A DNA stretch of 64,000 bases from [Scytonema hofmanni] UTEX 2349 (GTDB lineage Bacteria > Cyanobacteriota > Cyanobacteriia > Cyanobacteriales > Nostocaceae). Below are positions 15,052-23,302 of the stretch, in pieces (within the stretch, counting starts at the first letter, position 1; each line of letters opens with the position of its first letter). The notes beneath the pieces are model-generated. The model worked only from the letters and a program-made list of their open reading frames with translations. It had not been told where the DNA came from and made no database searches. Both the position numbers and the translations under genes were made by a program. The stretch is from assembly GCF_000582685.1 (NCBI RefSeq), contig NZ_KK073769.1:652421-716420 (forward strand), read 5' to 3'.

Positions 15052-16917
15052 TTACCAAATCTTTTTCAAGTTTTTTTGACGGTTAGAGACAACTAACTTA
15101 TGTCTGTGCTCTTCTTGAGTATCAATTTGTGCTGAAATATTTTCCTGTGGTTGCGGTTCTATCTTCTCAATCTTGATTTCTTCTGTGCAAACTTTCTCAG
15201 GTAAAACTTCCTGATGGTCATCTTTCTTTAAAGAGGTTGAAGCTCTACTTTTGCGTAGTTCAATAACATTTGAGCTTTTCTTGGATGCTCCCCGGAGACG
15301 CTTTTGCTCTGACCGTCTTTTTTCCTTCTTATCTTCTTTACGTTCTTCTACAAGTTCCTTGCGTTTACCCAATGCTAATAAGGCATCATAATTAAAATGC
15401 TCCTTACGCGCTTTACTGCGGTCTTTATTGAGGGCTTTTAATTCTTCTACACTCAGGTCATGGGTGTCCATGTTTACTGCATGAGCATAGTCCAAGAAAT
15501 TTTCTACATTATCATCAGTTTCGCAACTGTAGACATATAAAGTCAGGATATGATCGGGGTCGTATCTCAGCGTCACATATTCACCTCTATATGCCTTGAG
15601 TGATTCTCCTCGATAAATTAGGTTCTCAAACTGTATAGATCCATGAGCTTGAATAACTCGTTGGGCTTCTTTCATCAAACAGATATCTAATTCTCGCTCA
15701 TCCAAAGCTTCAGGCAGTTTTCCTCCCATTCCCTTGAACCAGCGTTCAAATCTCGTATCGCGAGGCTCTTTAGGATAAGGCTCGTGGTTATAAATGTCAC
15801 AAAAGAAACTAGCTAAAATTCTGTCTAGATCCTGTATTGTCAAACAGGCTTCTTTCTCTGCATTTTCCGGGCGTTCCTGAACATTTGCCCCTGTATAACC
15901 AGGTAGGTCTTTGAGAACTTGAGTATTAATCGTTTTGAAAATCCGTTCTACAATACCACCTTCGGGTGGGCGATCGCGCAATTCGCACTGAAATCCTAGT
16001 TTCTTGCCAATGGCTTTTAGATGTTTTGAGCGAAAATCTTTCCCACCATCAGTAAAAAAATATTGAAAAGGAGGACCAGATATTTCCCAAACTTTATTTA
16101 GCTTATAGTCATCAGGATAATTTTTGGGCAAAATAGCATGTCTTAAGGCTAGAGCCACCTCTGTAGAACCTGGTTGTTTGATCCATAAGCGGAAACCAAC
16201 AACACAGCTTGAATAAGTATCCACAATAGTAGTTAACCAAGGACAGTCAGACAATAAACTGCCATGAATATCAACTATGCGAATATCCAGCTTAGTATGG
16301 TCGCATTGGATAATTTGGTTACTAAAGTCAGCCTTGAGTAACTGTCCATCTCGTGTTACCACTGTCATCCAAGATCCCGAACCCGGATTTCTAACTCTTG
16401 TCTTCCGTTTATGTTGCTCGATTAAAGGAGTTAAAATTCTATAGACAGTTGCTTGATGAGGAAAATCTCCTGGCTTGAGCTTAAGGTCAACAATCGCGTG
16501 TCGCTTCACTTCCCGCACTACTGACGCTGGAGATATTGGATGTTTGTCTTTAAGACTCTTTTGGTAAATTGTTTTGATGAAATCTTGCCAATATTCGCTA
16601 ACTCGATATTTTCCCTTATCTGCTCGTTCTATTCCTGCTGTCTCTGTTAACCTATCTTCATCGTATTGCTTGAGGAGACGTTCCACCTGGCGAGTAGAAA
16701 CACCAAGGGTATCTGCAATTGCCTGCTTTCTCTGAGACTTAATAGTGCGATTGGGTGATTCCGCAAGCCACTGGATAAGATTAAATGTCAGTTTTTGCCT
16801 ATCCGAAGTTTCTAGAATAATTTGCGATGGGTCTACCACAAAATTACTCTTGTCAAGCAAAATAGCGTCTGGAACTTGTGTCAATTCTTCAGTGAATTCA
16901 AATTCTTCGTCTGCCAT
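15052..16917 (-). CDS. tnsB: TnsB, DDE transposase of the CAST
   Basis: A 621-residue rve-type integrase-fold transposase that binds the repeated end sites and does strand transfer. The start is taken at ATG 16917 (MADEEFEFTEEL); an upstream in-frame start at 16932 is less likely. There are N-terminal winged-helix regions (TLGVSTRQVERLLKQYDEDR). The catalytic core has the first Asp in IQCDHTKLDI, the second in FFTDGGKDF and Glu in GGIVERIFK. The basic, charged C-terminal tail (KKEKRRSEQKRLRGASKK and the end NRQKNLKKIW) fits the TnsC-contacting end of V-K TnsB. No frame disruptions are seen. Confidence 0.93.
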   Translation of the reverse strand: MADEEFEFTEELTQVPDAILLDKSNFVVDPSQIILETSDRQKLTFNLIQWLAESPNRTIKSQRKQAIADTLGVSTRQVERLLKQYDEDRLTETAGIERADKGKYRVSEYWQDFIKTIYQKSLKDKHPISPASVVREVKRHAIVDLKLKPGDFPHQATVYRILTPLIEQHKRKTRVRNPGSGSWMTVVTRDGQLLKADFSNQIIQCDHTKLDIRIVDIHGSLLSDCPWLTTIVDTYSSCVVGFRLWIKQPGSTEVALALRHAILPKNYPDDYKLNKVWEISGPPFQYFFTDGGKDFRSKHLKAIGKKLGFQCELRDRPPEGGIVERIFKTINTQVLKDLPGYTGANVQERPENAEKEACLTIQDLDRILASFFCDIYNHEPYPKEPRDTRFERWFKGMGGKLPEALDERELDICLMKEAQRVIQAHGSIQFENLIYRGESLKAYRGEYVTLRYDPDHILTLYVYSCETDDNVENFLDYAHAVNMDTHDLSVEELKALNKDRSKARKEHFNYDALLALGKRKELVEERKEDKKEKRRSEQKRLRGASKKSSNVIELRKSRASTSLKKDDHQEVLPEKVCTEEIKIEKIEPQPQENISAQIDTQEEHRHKLVVSNRQKNLKKIW

Positions 16918-16978
16918 TAGAGTGAAACCCACTCATGAATAATTAACGTACTAATGTACCATTAATTATGACAAAATC

Positions 16979-17183
16979 CGACATCTAATTTGCGAAAGAC
17001 CTAATTCTTAACAAACGACATATAATATGCGAAATTGGACTTTGCGACATACAATATGCGAATTAAGTTTATTGGTCTTTTCTGGGGTAAATAGCTTATG
17101 ATACTTACACAATATAGCTTCCAGGCTTTAAAGCAGTTGCGACACTAATTTGCGAATCGCGACATATAATTTGCGAATGTACA
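16979..17183 (-). repeat. CAST left end with five TnsB-type binding sites
   Basis: On the minus strand the motif TTCGCAAATTATATGTCGC and close variants occur at 17159-17177, 17139-17156, 17044-17062, 17016-17033 and 16979-16996. The outermost copy directly follows TGTACA at 17178-17183, which fits the TGT start of V-K CAST ends. The two outer sites are adjacent, and the inner three lie 77 bp further in, next to the tnsB promoter. TnsB may therefore also repress its own gene. Confidence 0.85.
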
Positions 17184-17266
17184 TAATTTAAATAATTATT
17201 GTCAGTTTTAAAGAATTAATGTCCAATTTTCCGAATTCGTGGGACATAAGTTACGTATTTTCGTGA
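17184..17266. other. junction segment with TnsB-like words outside the proposed end
   Basis: These 83 bp lie between the CAST end and the first recognisable hsdS codons. They are not tRNA-like and not in frame with hsdS. They contain ATTGTCAG, AATGTCC and GGGACATAAGTTACG, which resemble degenerate transposase-binding sites. The first five bases, TAATT, are the expected target duplication of the CAST. This may be the worn end of an earlier element. Confidence 0.35.
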
Positions 17267-17596
17267 CTTTCATTAAATAGAAATGATGTTCATGCTTTTA
17301 AAATTTCTCTGCCAACAATGGAAGAACAAAAAGCGATCGCGCAAATCCTCAGCGACATGGACGCAGAAATCGCAGCCTTAGTATAGCTTTGCACAAGAAC
17401 GAGCGCGTTTTTTAACGCAAAGGAACGCGGAGGGAAGCGCAGAGTGACGCAGAGTTTTTGTGATAAATTTTCGTCATGAATTTATGCAATATTGTACTTA
17501 GAGCAAAGGCGCGATAAATATAAAAACGTTAAACAGGGCATGATGCAAGAATTATTAACAGGGAAAACTCGCCTAAAATATGATTTAGATAATTAA
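17267..17596 (+). pseudogene. C-terminal remnant of a type I restriction specificity subunit (hsdS), split by a MITE
   Basis: The frame reads LSLNRNDVHAFKISLPTMEE, then QKAIAQILSDMDAEIAAL. After removal of the 115-bp insert at 17382-17496 and one copy of its CTTAG duplication, it continues without a break as EQRRDKYKNVKQGMMQELLT and GKTRLKYDLDN. This is the typical distal conserved helix of HsdS, downstream of the second target-recognition domain. Everything upstream is lost at the CAST junction. It belonged to a type I restriction locus together with the PIN pair and hsdR start that follow. Confidence 0.8.
17382..17496. mobile_element. 115-bp MITE with 5-bp target duplication
   Basis: It is flanked by CTTAG on both sides (17377-17381 and 17497-17501). 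Ends are imperfect inverted repeats, TATAGCTTTGCACAA and, on the other strand, TACAATATTGCATAA (10 of 15 match). The centre contains an AACGCAAAGGAACGCGGAGG stretch that is widespread in Nostocales genomes. Deleting it with one CTTAG restores the hsdS frame exactly. Confidence 0.8.
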
Positions 17597-17605
17597 ATAT
17601 TAATT

Positions 17606-18091
17606 ATGGGTAAAAAATATAAAATATATCTTGATGTTTGTTGTTTAAATCGTTCATTTGACGACCAAACACAGCCGCGAATTCGTCTAGAAACCGAAGC
17701 AATTTTAGAAACTATCAGCCGTTGTCGAGATGGAGAATGGGAATTAGTCAGTAGCACAGCCTTAGAATCGGAAATTGCACAAACCCCAGATGTAACCAGA
17801 AGAGAACAGGTGCTTGAAGCATTAGCGATCGCTCAACATCAGATTTTAGTCACCGAAGAAATCTCTAGACGAGCTATAGAACTAACAAACTTAAATATTA
17901 AAAATTTTGATGCGCTTCATATCGCTTGTGCTGAAGGGAACGCCGACATTTTCTTGACAACCGATAACCGTTTATTGTCAAGAGCATTAAACTATAAGAA
18001 TAACTTAAATATAATAGTTGCTAACCCAATGATCTGGTTAGCAGAAGTTACCACCAATCTCGTAGAAGCAGAAGAAAATGACCCCGATTGA
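17606..18091 (+). CDS. PIN-domain protein (VapC-like toxin)
   Basis: A 161-residue PIN-fold protein, expected to be an RNase toxin. The first acidic residue is in KIYLDVCCLNRSFDD. Later ones are in NIKNFDALHIACAEG and DIFLTTDNRLLSRA, matching the usual Asp, Glu, Asp, Asp set. It overlaps the following 64-codon gene by 14 nt. The pair lies between hsdS and hsdR remnants, an arrangement I know from other cyanobacterial type I loci. It appears intact even though the restriction genes around it have decayed. Confidence 0.8.
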   Translation: MGKKYKIYLDVCCLNRSFDDQTQPRIRLETEAILETISRCRDGEWELVSSTALESEIAQTPDVTRREQVLEALAIAQHQILVTEEISRRAIELTNLNIKNFDALHIACAEGNADIFLTTDNRLLSRALNYKNNLNIIVANPMIWLAEVTTNLVEAEENDPD

Positions 18092-18272
18092 ATTATATAG
18101 AAAAGGATTTCAAGCCTTAGTAGATGCTTTGGGATATCCTGATGCTATCCGGTTTATTCGCCAATTTGACAAGGGAAGTGGAGACTACACCCAAGAACGT
18201 CATCAATGGCTCGATCAGCTAACGATGGATGAAATCCTCACAGACATTAAGCAACGCCAAAAAAATATCTGA
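18078..18272 (+). CDS. small partner of the PIN protein, probable antitoxin
   Basis: A 64-residue charged protein (MTPIELYRKGFQALVDALGY ... LDQLTMDEILTDIKQRQ). It begins inside the end of the PIN gene and is probably translated by coupling. Toxin-first order is less common than antitoxin-first but occurs in this family. No DNA-binding motif is evident. The antitoxin role is inferred from the pairing. Confidence 0.6.
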   Translation: MTPIELYRKGFQALVDALGYPDAIRFIRQFDKGSGDYTQERHQWLDQLTMDEILTDIKQRQKNI

Positions 18273-18293
18273 CCCCAAGAATCAGGAACAATA

Positions 18294-18335
18294 ATGAGCC
18301 AAGTTGGACAACGGGAACGCCTGAGCCAAAACCGC
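18294..18335 (+). pseudogene. first 14 codons of an hsdR gene
   Basis: MSQVGQRERLSQNR is the canonical start of many cyanobacterial type I R subunits. The similarity ends abruptly after codon 14, and the frame stops shortly after beside a TCGCGTCTCTACAC repeat half. The rest of hsdR is absent downstream, so this is a 5' stump left by a deletion or insertion. Confidence 0.6.
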
Positions 18336-18391
18336 AAACAGGGTATGGTAAATTTCGCGTCTCTACACTGTTGATATATTTCCTAGCGTTA

Positions 18392-19454
18392 TTATTTAAC
18401 CTGATTCTTTTCCTTATAAATAAATAGCTTCTTAAATTCCATTTGCTTCTGACGAGAATTAAATCCATTAGGGAACTGTGTAAGCTCGCTATAAGAGGCT
18501 CCACGCCAAATAGTATGAGAATCGTAGATAACCTTCTGTAAATTAACATTTGTTAGAGAAGCACTGCTCAGGTTAGCTCCACTTAGATTAGTATTAACAA
18601 GATGACCGCCGCTCAGTAGAGCTCCTTCCAAATTAGCATTTATCAACTGTGTTTTTTGCAAGTTTGCTCCTAAAAGTGAACTGTGATCTAAATTGGCACT
18701 TGTAAGGTTAGCTTCTTTTAGATTTGCATCACCCAACCTACTCAAACTTAAATTCGTACCCTGTAAATTTGCCTTTTTTAGATTAGCGTAATCTAGTTCT
18801 GCTGACTCTAAGTCAGCGCTATTTAAATTAGCTTTTTCTAAATTTACTTTATTAAGTTTTGCCCAGTTTAGTTTTGCATTAGTCAAATCAGCATCACTCA
18901 GATTGGCTTCGTTTAAGTCCAAACCTGATAAGTCAGTTTGAATAAGTTTGGCTCCCCTCAAATTAACTCCTTTTAATGAAGCTTCATAGGTAACATTACA
19001 GTAATCATCACCAATTTCTGATATACCCATTTTCCCTTTGTCGCCAACATCATCTTGCCATCTTAGTTCAGCTTTAGTTAAATCAGCCCCTTGTAGATTT
19101 GCTCCCAATACGGTTCGGTTAAGGGAAATTGTAGGTTGGGTTGAACGAAGTTAAACCCAACAAAGCCTTGGAAATGTTGGGTTTCGTTCCTCAACCCAAC
19201 CTACAAATTTTTGTTTTTTTAGCTTAACCGAACCGTATTGGATTTGCTCCGTCTAATTTAGCATTACTCAGTTCAGCTTCTCTTAAATCTGCTCCAGCTA
19301 AATCAGCACCACCTAAGTCACACTTAGGACATTTTTTAGTTGTTAGCAACTGCTTTATGTGATTGGGATTTGAAGTTCTTTTAGCCTGACAATCTTTACA
19401 ACTAGAAAGGAAAGTGAGTAATAGAGCTGATACAATTATTTTTTTTAGGTTCAT
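18392..19454 (-). pseudogene. pentapeptide-repeat lipoprotein gene split by a MITE
   Basis: The 5' part (19241-19454) encodes a lipoprotein signal (LLLTFLSSC, Cys about 19), a Cys-rich patch (KKCPKCDLGG) and A(D/N)Lxx repeats up to DGAN. The 3' part (18392-19105) resumes with LQGADLTKAEL and about 30 further pentapeptide repeats, ending in a basic helix. Removing 19106-19240 and one copy of the GGAGCAAATC duplication gives an unbroken D-G-A-N-L-Q-G-A-D-L. As it stands, the 5' piece reads 76 codons into the insert and stops. The intact protein would have been about 309 residues, a right-handed beta-helix anchored by lipid. Confidence 0.85.
19106..19240. mobile_element. 135-bp MITE with perfect 18-bp ends and 10-bp target duplication
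   Basis: CAATACGGTTCGGTTAAG (read inward from each side) forms perfect 18-bp terminal inverted repeats. GATTTGCTCC is present on both flanks (19096-19105 and 19241-19250). Inside is a second inverted repeat built on GTAGGTTGGGTT. There is no ORF, so movement would need a transposase supplied in trans. Confidence 0.88.
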
Positions 19455-19609
19455 ATATATTTATTTTATACTTGGTTGAACAATTCATAATAATAATTAA
19501 AAAAGCAAATTGCATTTATAACAACGTTGTATACACTTAATAACTGTATATTCTTTACGTTTAACAAAAATTTCCCCCTCTTCGCTTGCAAAGAGAGGGA
19601 AGCAAAATT

Positions 19610-20107
19610 CTAGCTACATCCTAAAGACTCACGAGTGTCCACACCAGTCTTAGAATTTACACCACTTGCTTTAACGCAGAGTTTTTTCACTTGAATACTA
19701 TCAAGAATAGCATTGGTGAAGTCAGCACCGGTGATGACAACATCACTAAAACTAGAACGCAACATCATTGCATCTGTCAAAATCGCATCAGTTAAATCAG
19801 CACCTTTGAAGTCTACTAGATAAGCTATTCCTCCACTAAAATCTACACCATGCAAATTCGCTTCTTTCAATACTGAACCATTAAAAACGCCACCGCGTAA
19901 ATCAGCGTTACTAAAATTTGCTTTTTCTAGATTGACATTGGTGTACTCAACCCCTACTAAACTTTGACCAGAAAAATCCCTGTTCTTGAATTCTGTATCA
20001 CCAATAGAACCGGTGACACTAGAAGAACTTGCTGCTTGTGCAGACAAGGGAAACACAAACAAAACCATAGCTAAGACAAAGCTAACTAGCAGTCGGGAAA
20101 ATTTCAT
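19610..20107 (-). CDS. exported pentapeptide-repeat protein
   Basis: 165 residues with a cleavable signal peptide (LLVSFVLAMVLFVFPLSAQA, cut after AQA). Roughly 17 pentapeptide units of the A(D/N)(L/F)xx type follow, for example NLEKANFSNADLRGGVFNGS. The end has two Cys (KKLCVKAS, ESLGCS) that may pair. It is likely in the periplasm or thylakoid lumen. Function is unknown. It is intact, unlike the neighbouring pentapeptide gene. Confidence 0.8.
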   Translation of the reverse strand: MKFSRLLVSFVLAMVLFVFPLSAQAASSSSVTGSIGDTEFKNRDFSGQSLVGVEYTNVNLEKANFSNADLRGGVFNGSVLKEANLHGVDFSGGIAYLVDFKGADLTDAILTDAMMLRSSFSDVVITGADFTNAILDSIQVKKLCVKASGVNSKTGVDTRESLGCS

Positions 20108-20478
20108 AATGTGTTCTTAATAAATCTCAACACTTCTACAATTAACTATTAAACCTTACTGCGGAATGAAAAGTGGTGAAGCGATCGCTTGTCACAACCC
20201 AAAACAACTTTTCTCAACCGATGTGGAAATTAACTATGCTTTACCCAGAACCCCTAGAAGACGTAGCACTGCTAAGTCTCTACATCTTTTCCACGTCTAT
20301 GTCTTTTGTCAAAAATTCATCAAGACTATTTTAGTCTACGTATTTCCATTAAATTATTTGGTAGCAAAAACGCCAAGAATAACTGTTCATCTGTGGTTTT
20401 TTAATTCTTTGATGTATTGCACCTAATTTCAAATCGCTATGAACGTCAAATATAAAATTATTCTATGGCAAGAATAAC
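20108..20478. other. intergenic stretch, nothing recognised
   Basis: 370 bp between a divergent promoter region for the 19610 gene and the 3' end of the coiled-coil gene. It has one HIP1 site. An 86-codon ORF here has no ribosome site and unnatural composition, and I do not believe it. Confidence 0.5.
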
Positions 20479-21777
20479 TTAATTTGATGAAGCTTGTCCA
20501 GTCGTTAATTCATATATTGCAATCAGTTTTTTGACATTTCTCACATGGTCTTGATAAATTTGTGGAATTTCTAAATTTAGATCAATTATTAATTCGTTAA
20601 TTGTATCATTAGCACGTTGATTTATAGAATCAATTAACAGATTTGGCATAGTAATATTTTTTTCAGCAATATGTTTAATAGCAGCTTGGGGATTTTCTTG
20701 CTCTACTATTACTTTTAATACTTGTATTTCATAATCTGGTAGCTGTTCTAATAATTTAGTCCATTCTTGGGGTAAATCAGATGTATCTTCAGTTATTATT
20801 TCTAAATCTATTAAGTCAGAAAAAGGAAATAAATTTACATCTTCTTCTCTTTCGTTTTCTGTGAACGGTTGCTGATTGTATGTTTCTGTTTGTTGGAGTA
20901 ATTCCCAAACTTGATTTTGTAACAAATCCCGTTCTTGCTGCAATAATAAAATTTGCTCTTGTAGATGATTTAATTCAAGTTTTTGTTCTGTTATTTGGGT
21001 TTTTAATAAACTTAGGCTAGCTTCTGTATTTTCTCGTTCAGATTTTTTATTTAAAATTAATTCCTTGTGCTGAGTTACCTGATTTTCTAACTCTTGCATT
21101 TCAACTCGCAATTCGTAAAGTCTTTCTTCTAGTTGAGGTTTGAGCCTTTCTAGCAAAGTTAAATTGCTTTCAGTATCTTGCTTTTCTTGTTGGAGTTCGC
21201 TAATTTGAGTTTGCAGTTTAGTTATTTCTGCCCGCGATAAATTGCAATTTAATTCTAGACGGCGTTTTTCTGCTGTGAGAGCCGAAAATGAATTATTTAG
21301 CTCGACTTTACTTTTATCCAGCTTATTAAGCTCTGTTTGAAGTAAGCTTATTTCTACTTCTAACTGTTTCTTTTGCCCGACAAAACTGCTTAATTCTCGA
21401 TTTAAACTGTCTCTTTGATTGTGGCGTTCTGATACTTGATTTTGCAACTGATTTGATTCTGTATATAATAAAACGCGATGCTCTTCAATTTGGTTGATTT
21501 CTCTGACGAGACGAGACTTTAAACCCTCAAGCTCTTTTATTCGCTTGTGGAGAGAACCCAAAACGAGCATTTCATGATTTCTGCGGATATTATCGACAAA
21601 TAATGCTGCTGCATAACTACTTATTACAGTAATTGCACCTGTGAGAAAGGCTTTACTAAAATCCCAAGTTGGGACGAGACTAAGACCAAAACTCACACTA
21701 AAGGCAACTATACCTAAAAGCACAAATCGATTACTTACCATTGCGGATTGCATATTGCTTGTTTTTAGTTTAGTCAA
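20479..21777 (-). CDS. membrane-anchored coiled-coil protein
   Basis: 432 residues. Two membrane segments lie near the N-terminus (FVLLGIVAFSVSFGLSLVPT at about 18-37, AFLTGAITVISSYAAALFV at about 44-62). A long continuous coiled coil with Q/L/E heptads follows (about 75-285). The C-terminal globular region of about 130 residues contains LPQEWTKLLEQLPDYEIQVL and ITMPNLLIDSINQRANDTI. It resembles membrane-tethered scaffold proteins, but I recognise no family. It lies 87 bp downstream of the ATPase gene on the same strand. Confidence 0.6.
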   Translation of the reverse strand: MTKLKTSNMQSAMVSNRFVLLGIVAFSVSFGLSLVPTWDFSKAFLTGAITVISSYAAALFVDNIRRNHEMLVLGSLHKRIKELEGLKSRLVREINQIEEHRVLLYTESNQLQNQVSERHNQRDSLNRELSSFVGQKKQLEVEISLLQTELNKLDKSKVELNNSFSALTAEKRRLELNCNLSRAEITKLQTQISELQQEKQDTESNLTLLERLKPQLEERLYELRVEMQELENQVTQHKELILNKKSERENTEASLSLLKTQITEQKLELNHLQEQILLLQQERDLLQNQVWELLQQTETYNQQPFTENEREEDVNLFPFSDLIDLEIITEDTSDLPQEWTKLLEQLPDYEIQVLKVIVEQENPQAAIKHIAEKNITMPNLLIDSINQRANDTINELIIDLNLEIPQIYQDHVRNVKKLIAIYELTTGQASSN

Positions 21778-21864
21778 TTTTTCATCTATATATATTTCTG
21801 GGGAAGGGGAAAGGGGAAGAATAAATTTTAATGCGTCTTACTGTACGCAGTTTATGTACGCTAC

Positions 21865-23199
21865 TTATGTTTGATTGTTTGAAGCCGAAAGTGCTAAATC
21901 TGCTTTCAAAAAATCAACAAACTGTCGTGCTGTTCTTCCAGATCGTCCGTTGTGACGAGTTGCCCATTGCAAAGCTTGATATTCTAAATCTTCTGAAAGT
22001 ATGTTAATTGCAGCTTGTGTGGCTAAATGTCGGACAATGTTTAAATAAGTTTTCTGATCGGCAGGCTCGAAGGTTAAAGTTAGACCAAAGCGATCGCTAA
22101 ACGAAAGCTTCTCCTGCATCGTATCCCAAGCATGGATTTCATCATTATCCTTGGGAGCAGGTCTATCGGCGAAAAACTCGCGAACTAAGTGCCGACGATT
22201 AGAAGTAGCATACACAACTACGTTTTGCGATCGCGCAGTTAAATTCCCCTCTAATACTACTTTCAGCGCTTTAAAAGCATCATCATCTTCCTCAAATGAA
22301 AGGTCATCGACAAAAATAATAAATTTTTGTGGCACAGAGCGCAACTGTTCCACAATTTGTGGTAAGTCTTTCAAATCTGATTTTGCTACTTCCAGCAAGC
22401 GCAGATGACGATCGCTGTACTCATTCAACAAAGCTTTTACCAAAGAAGATTTCCCTGAACCGCGACTACCATAAAGTAATACGTGCAGCGCTACCTCTCC
22501 TGCTAACAAAAATTCTGTATTTTTTAATAAAGCGTCTCGCTGAGACTCATAACCCACTAATTCACTTAACTTTACCGGATCGGCATGTGCAATGCCAATA
22601 AATTGTCCGCCGCAATAGCGCAAAGCAGTATATTCTGCAAATAAACCCGTACCAAATTGCCGATAATAAGCAGCTACATCTTCTACTGCATCAGCCCAAT
22701 CTTCCATGTGGTGCAGTTTCGCTATTAGCACCGATTCGTTCGTTTCTTCTACCCCTGCTAGTTGCTCGTCATACCACACTACTGGTGAAACAGCTAGATG
22801 AGCCACAGCTTGTACCCATTCGCTCAAAAACGCGCTACTACATTCATAAAGACTTTGCAACGCTTGTAAATCATGCTGAGTCGCTGCAATTAAAGCTGGA
22901 GGCAAATTCTCAAATTCCCGCTGTTGAGCAATCCGAGAAAATGGGTTCTCATCCCTCAGAATTTGCGTAATTAAATAGTCCTCCCAATTTTGATTTCTCG
23001 CAGCCAAGCACTTAAAGTAGTTGCCGTAAGCTTGGAGACAACTGCGTGCATCCGCCTCTGGATATCGTATAGTTTGCAATAATTCCAAAAAAGCTATACT
23101 GACTTCCCCTTGGAGGACAAATTGGTAGATTAATAGAGACGCTGCTTGACGCTGGAGGAACTGAACCTCTGTCTGGTACGAATTACTTGCCGTGGACAT
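21865..23199 (-). CDS. DUF815-type AAA+ ATPase
   Basis: 444 residues. The C-terminal half carries Walker A GSRGSGKSSLVKALL (near residue 245), Walker B KFIIFVDDLSFE and the sensor NVVVYATSNRRHLVREF, as in the conserved DUF815 ATPases. The N-terminal 200 residues are helical and Leu-rich (QRQAASLLIYQFVLQGEVSI). It is soluble. The family is widespread, with unclear cellular role. The gene is intact and probably co-transcribed with the coiled-coil gene downstream. Confidence 0.75.
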   Translation of the reverse strand: MSTASNSYQTEVQFLQRQAASLLIYQFVLQGEVSIAFLELLQTIRYPEADARSCLQAYGNYFKCLAARNQNWEDYLITQILRDENPFSRIAQQREFENLPPALIAATQHDLQALQSLYECSSAFLSEWVQAVAHLAVSPVVWYDEQLAGVEETNESVLIAKLHHMEDWADAVEDVAAYYRQFGTGLFAEYTALRYCGGQFIGIAHADPVKLSELVGYESQRDALLKNTEFLLAGEVALHVLLYGSRGSGKSSLVKALLNEYSDRHLRLLEVAKSDLKDLPQIVEQLRSVPQKFIIFVDDLSFEEDDDAFKALKVVLEGNLTARSQNVVVYATSNRRHLVREFFADRPAPKDNDEIHAWDTMQEKLSFSDRFGLTLTFEPADQKTYLNIVRHLATQAAINILSEDLEYQALQWATRHNGRSGRTARQFVDFLKADLALSASNNQT

Positions 23200-23302
23200 T
23201 GCTTAATTATCCATCAATTAACAGGATGATGTAGCTAAAGAGCTATGCTAAATTGTCTGCCGAGGTTTGCAGCACCCATCAAAATCTACATAGGTTTTAA
23301 CA

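Larger units (their letters stand above)
1..17183 (-). mobile_element. type V-K CRISPR-associated transposon (CAST), right end outside the window
   Basis: The minus strand reads left end, tnsB, tnsC, tniQ, cargo, cas12k, which is the standard V-K CAST order. The left boundary is placed at 17183, where the minus strand begins TGTACA and enters repeated TnsB-type sites. The tracrRNA, CRISPR array and right end normally follow cas12k, so they should lie to the left of position 1. The element is therefore more than 17 kb long. It carries remnants of other elements inside it and its cas12k is interrupted, so present activity is doubtful. Confidence 0.88.

Noticed and set aside
17184..17266. tRNA gene as the CAST insertion target
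   Set aside because: No TTCGA-type T-loop, acceptor stem or anticodon stem can be formed.
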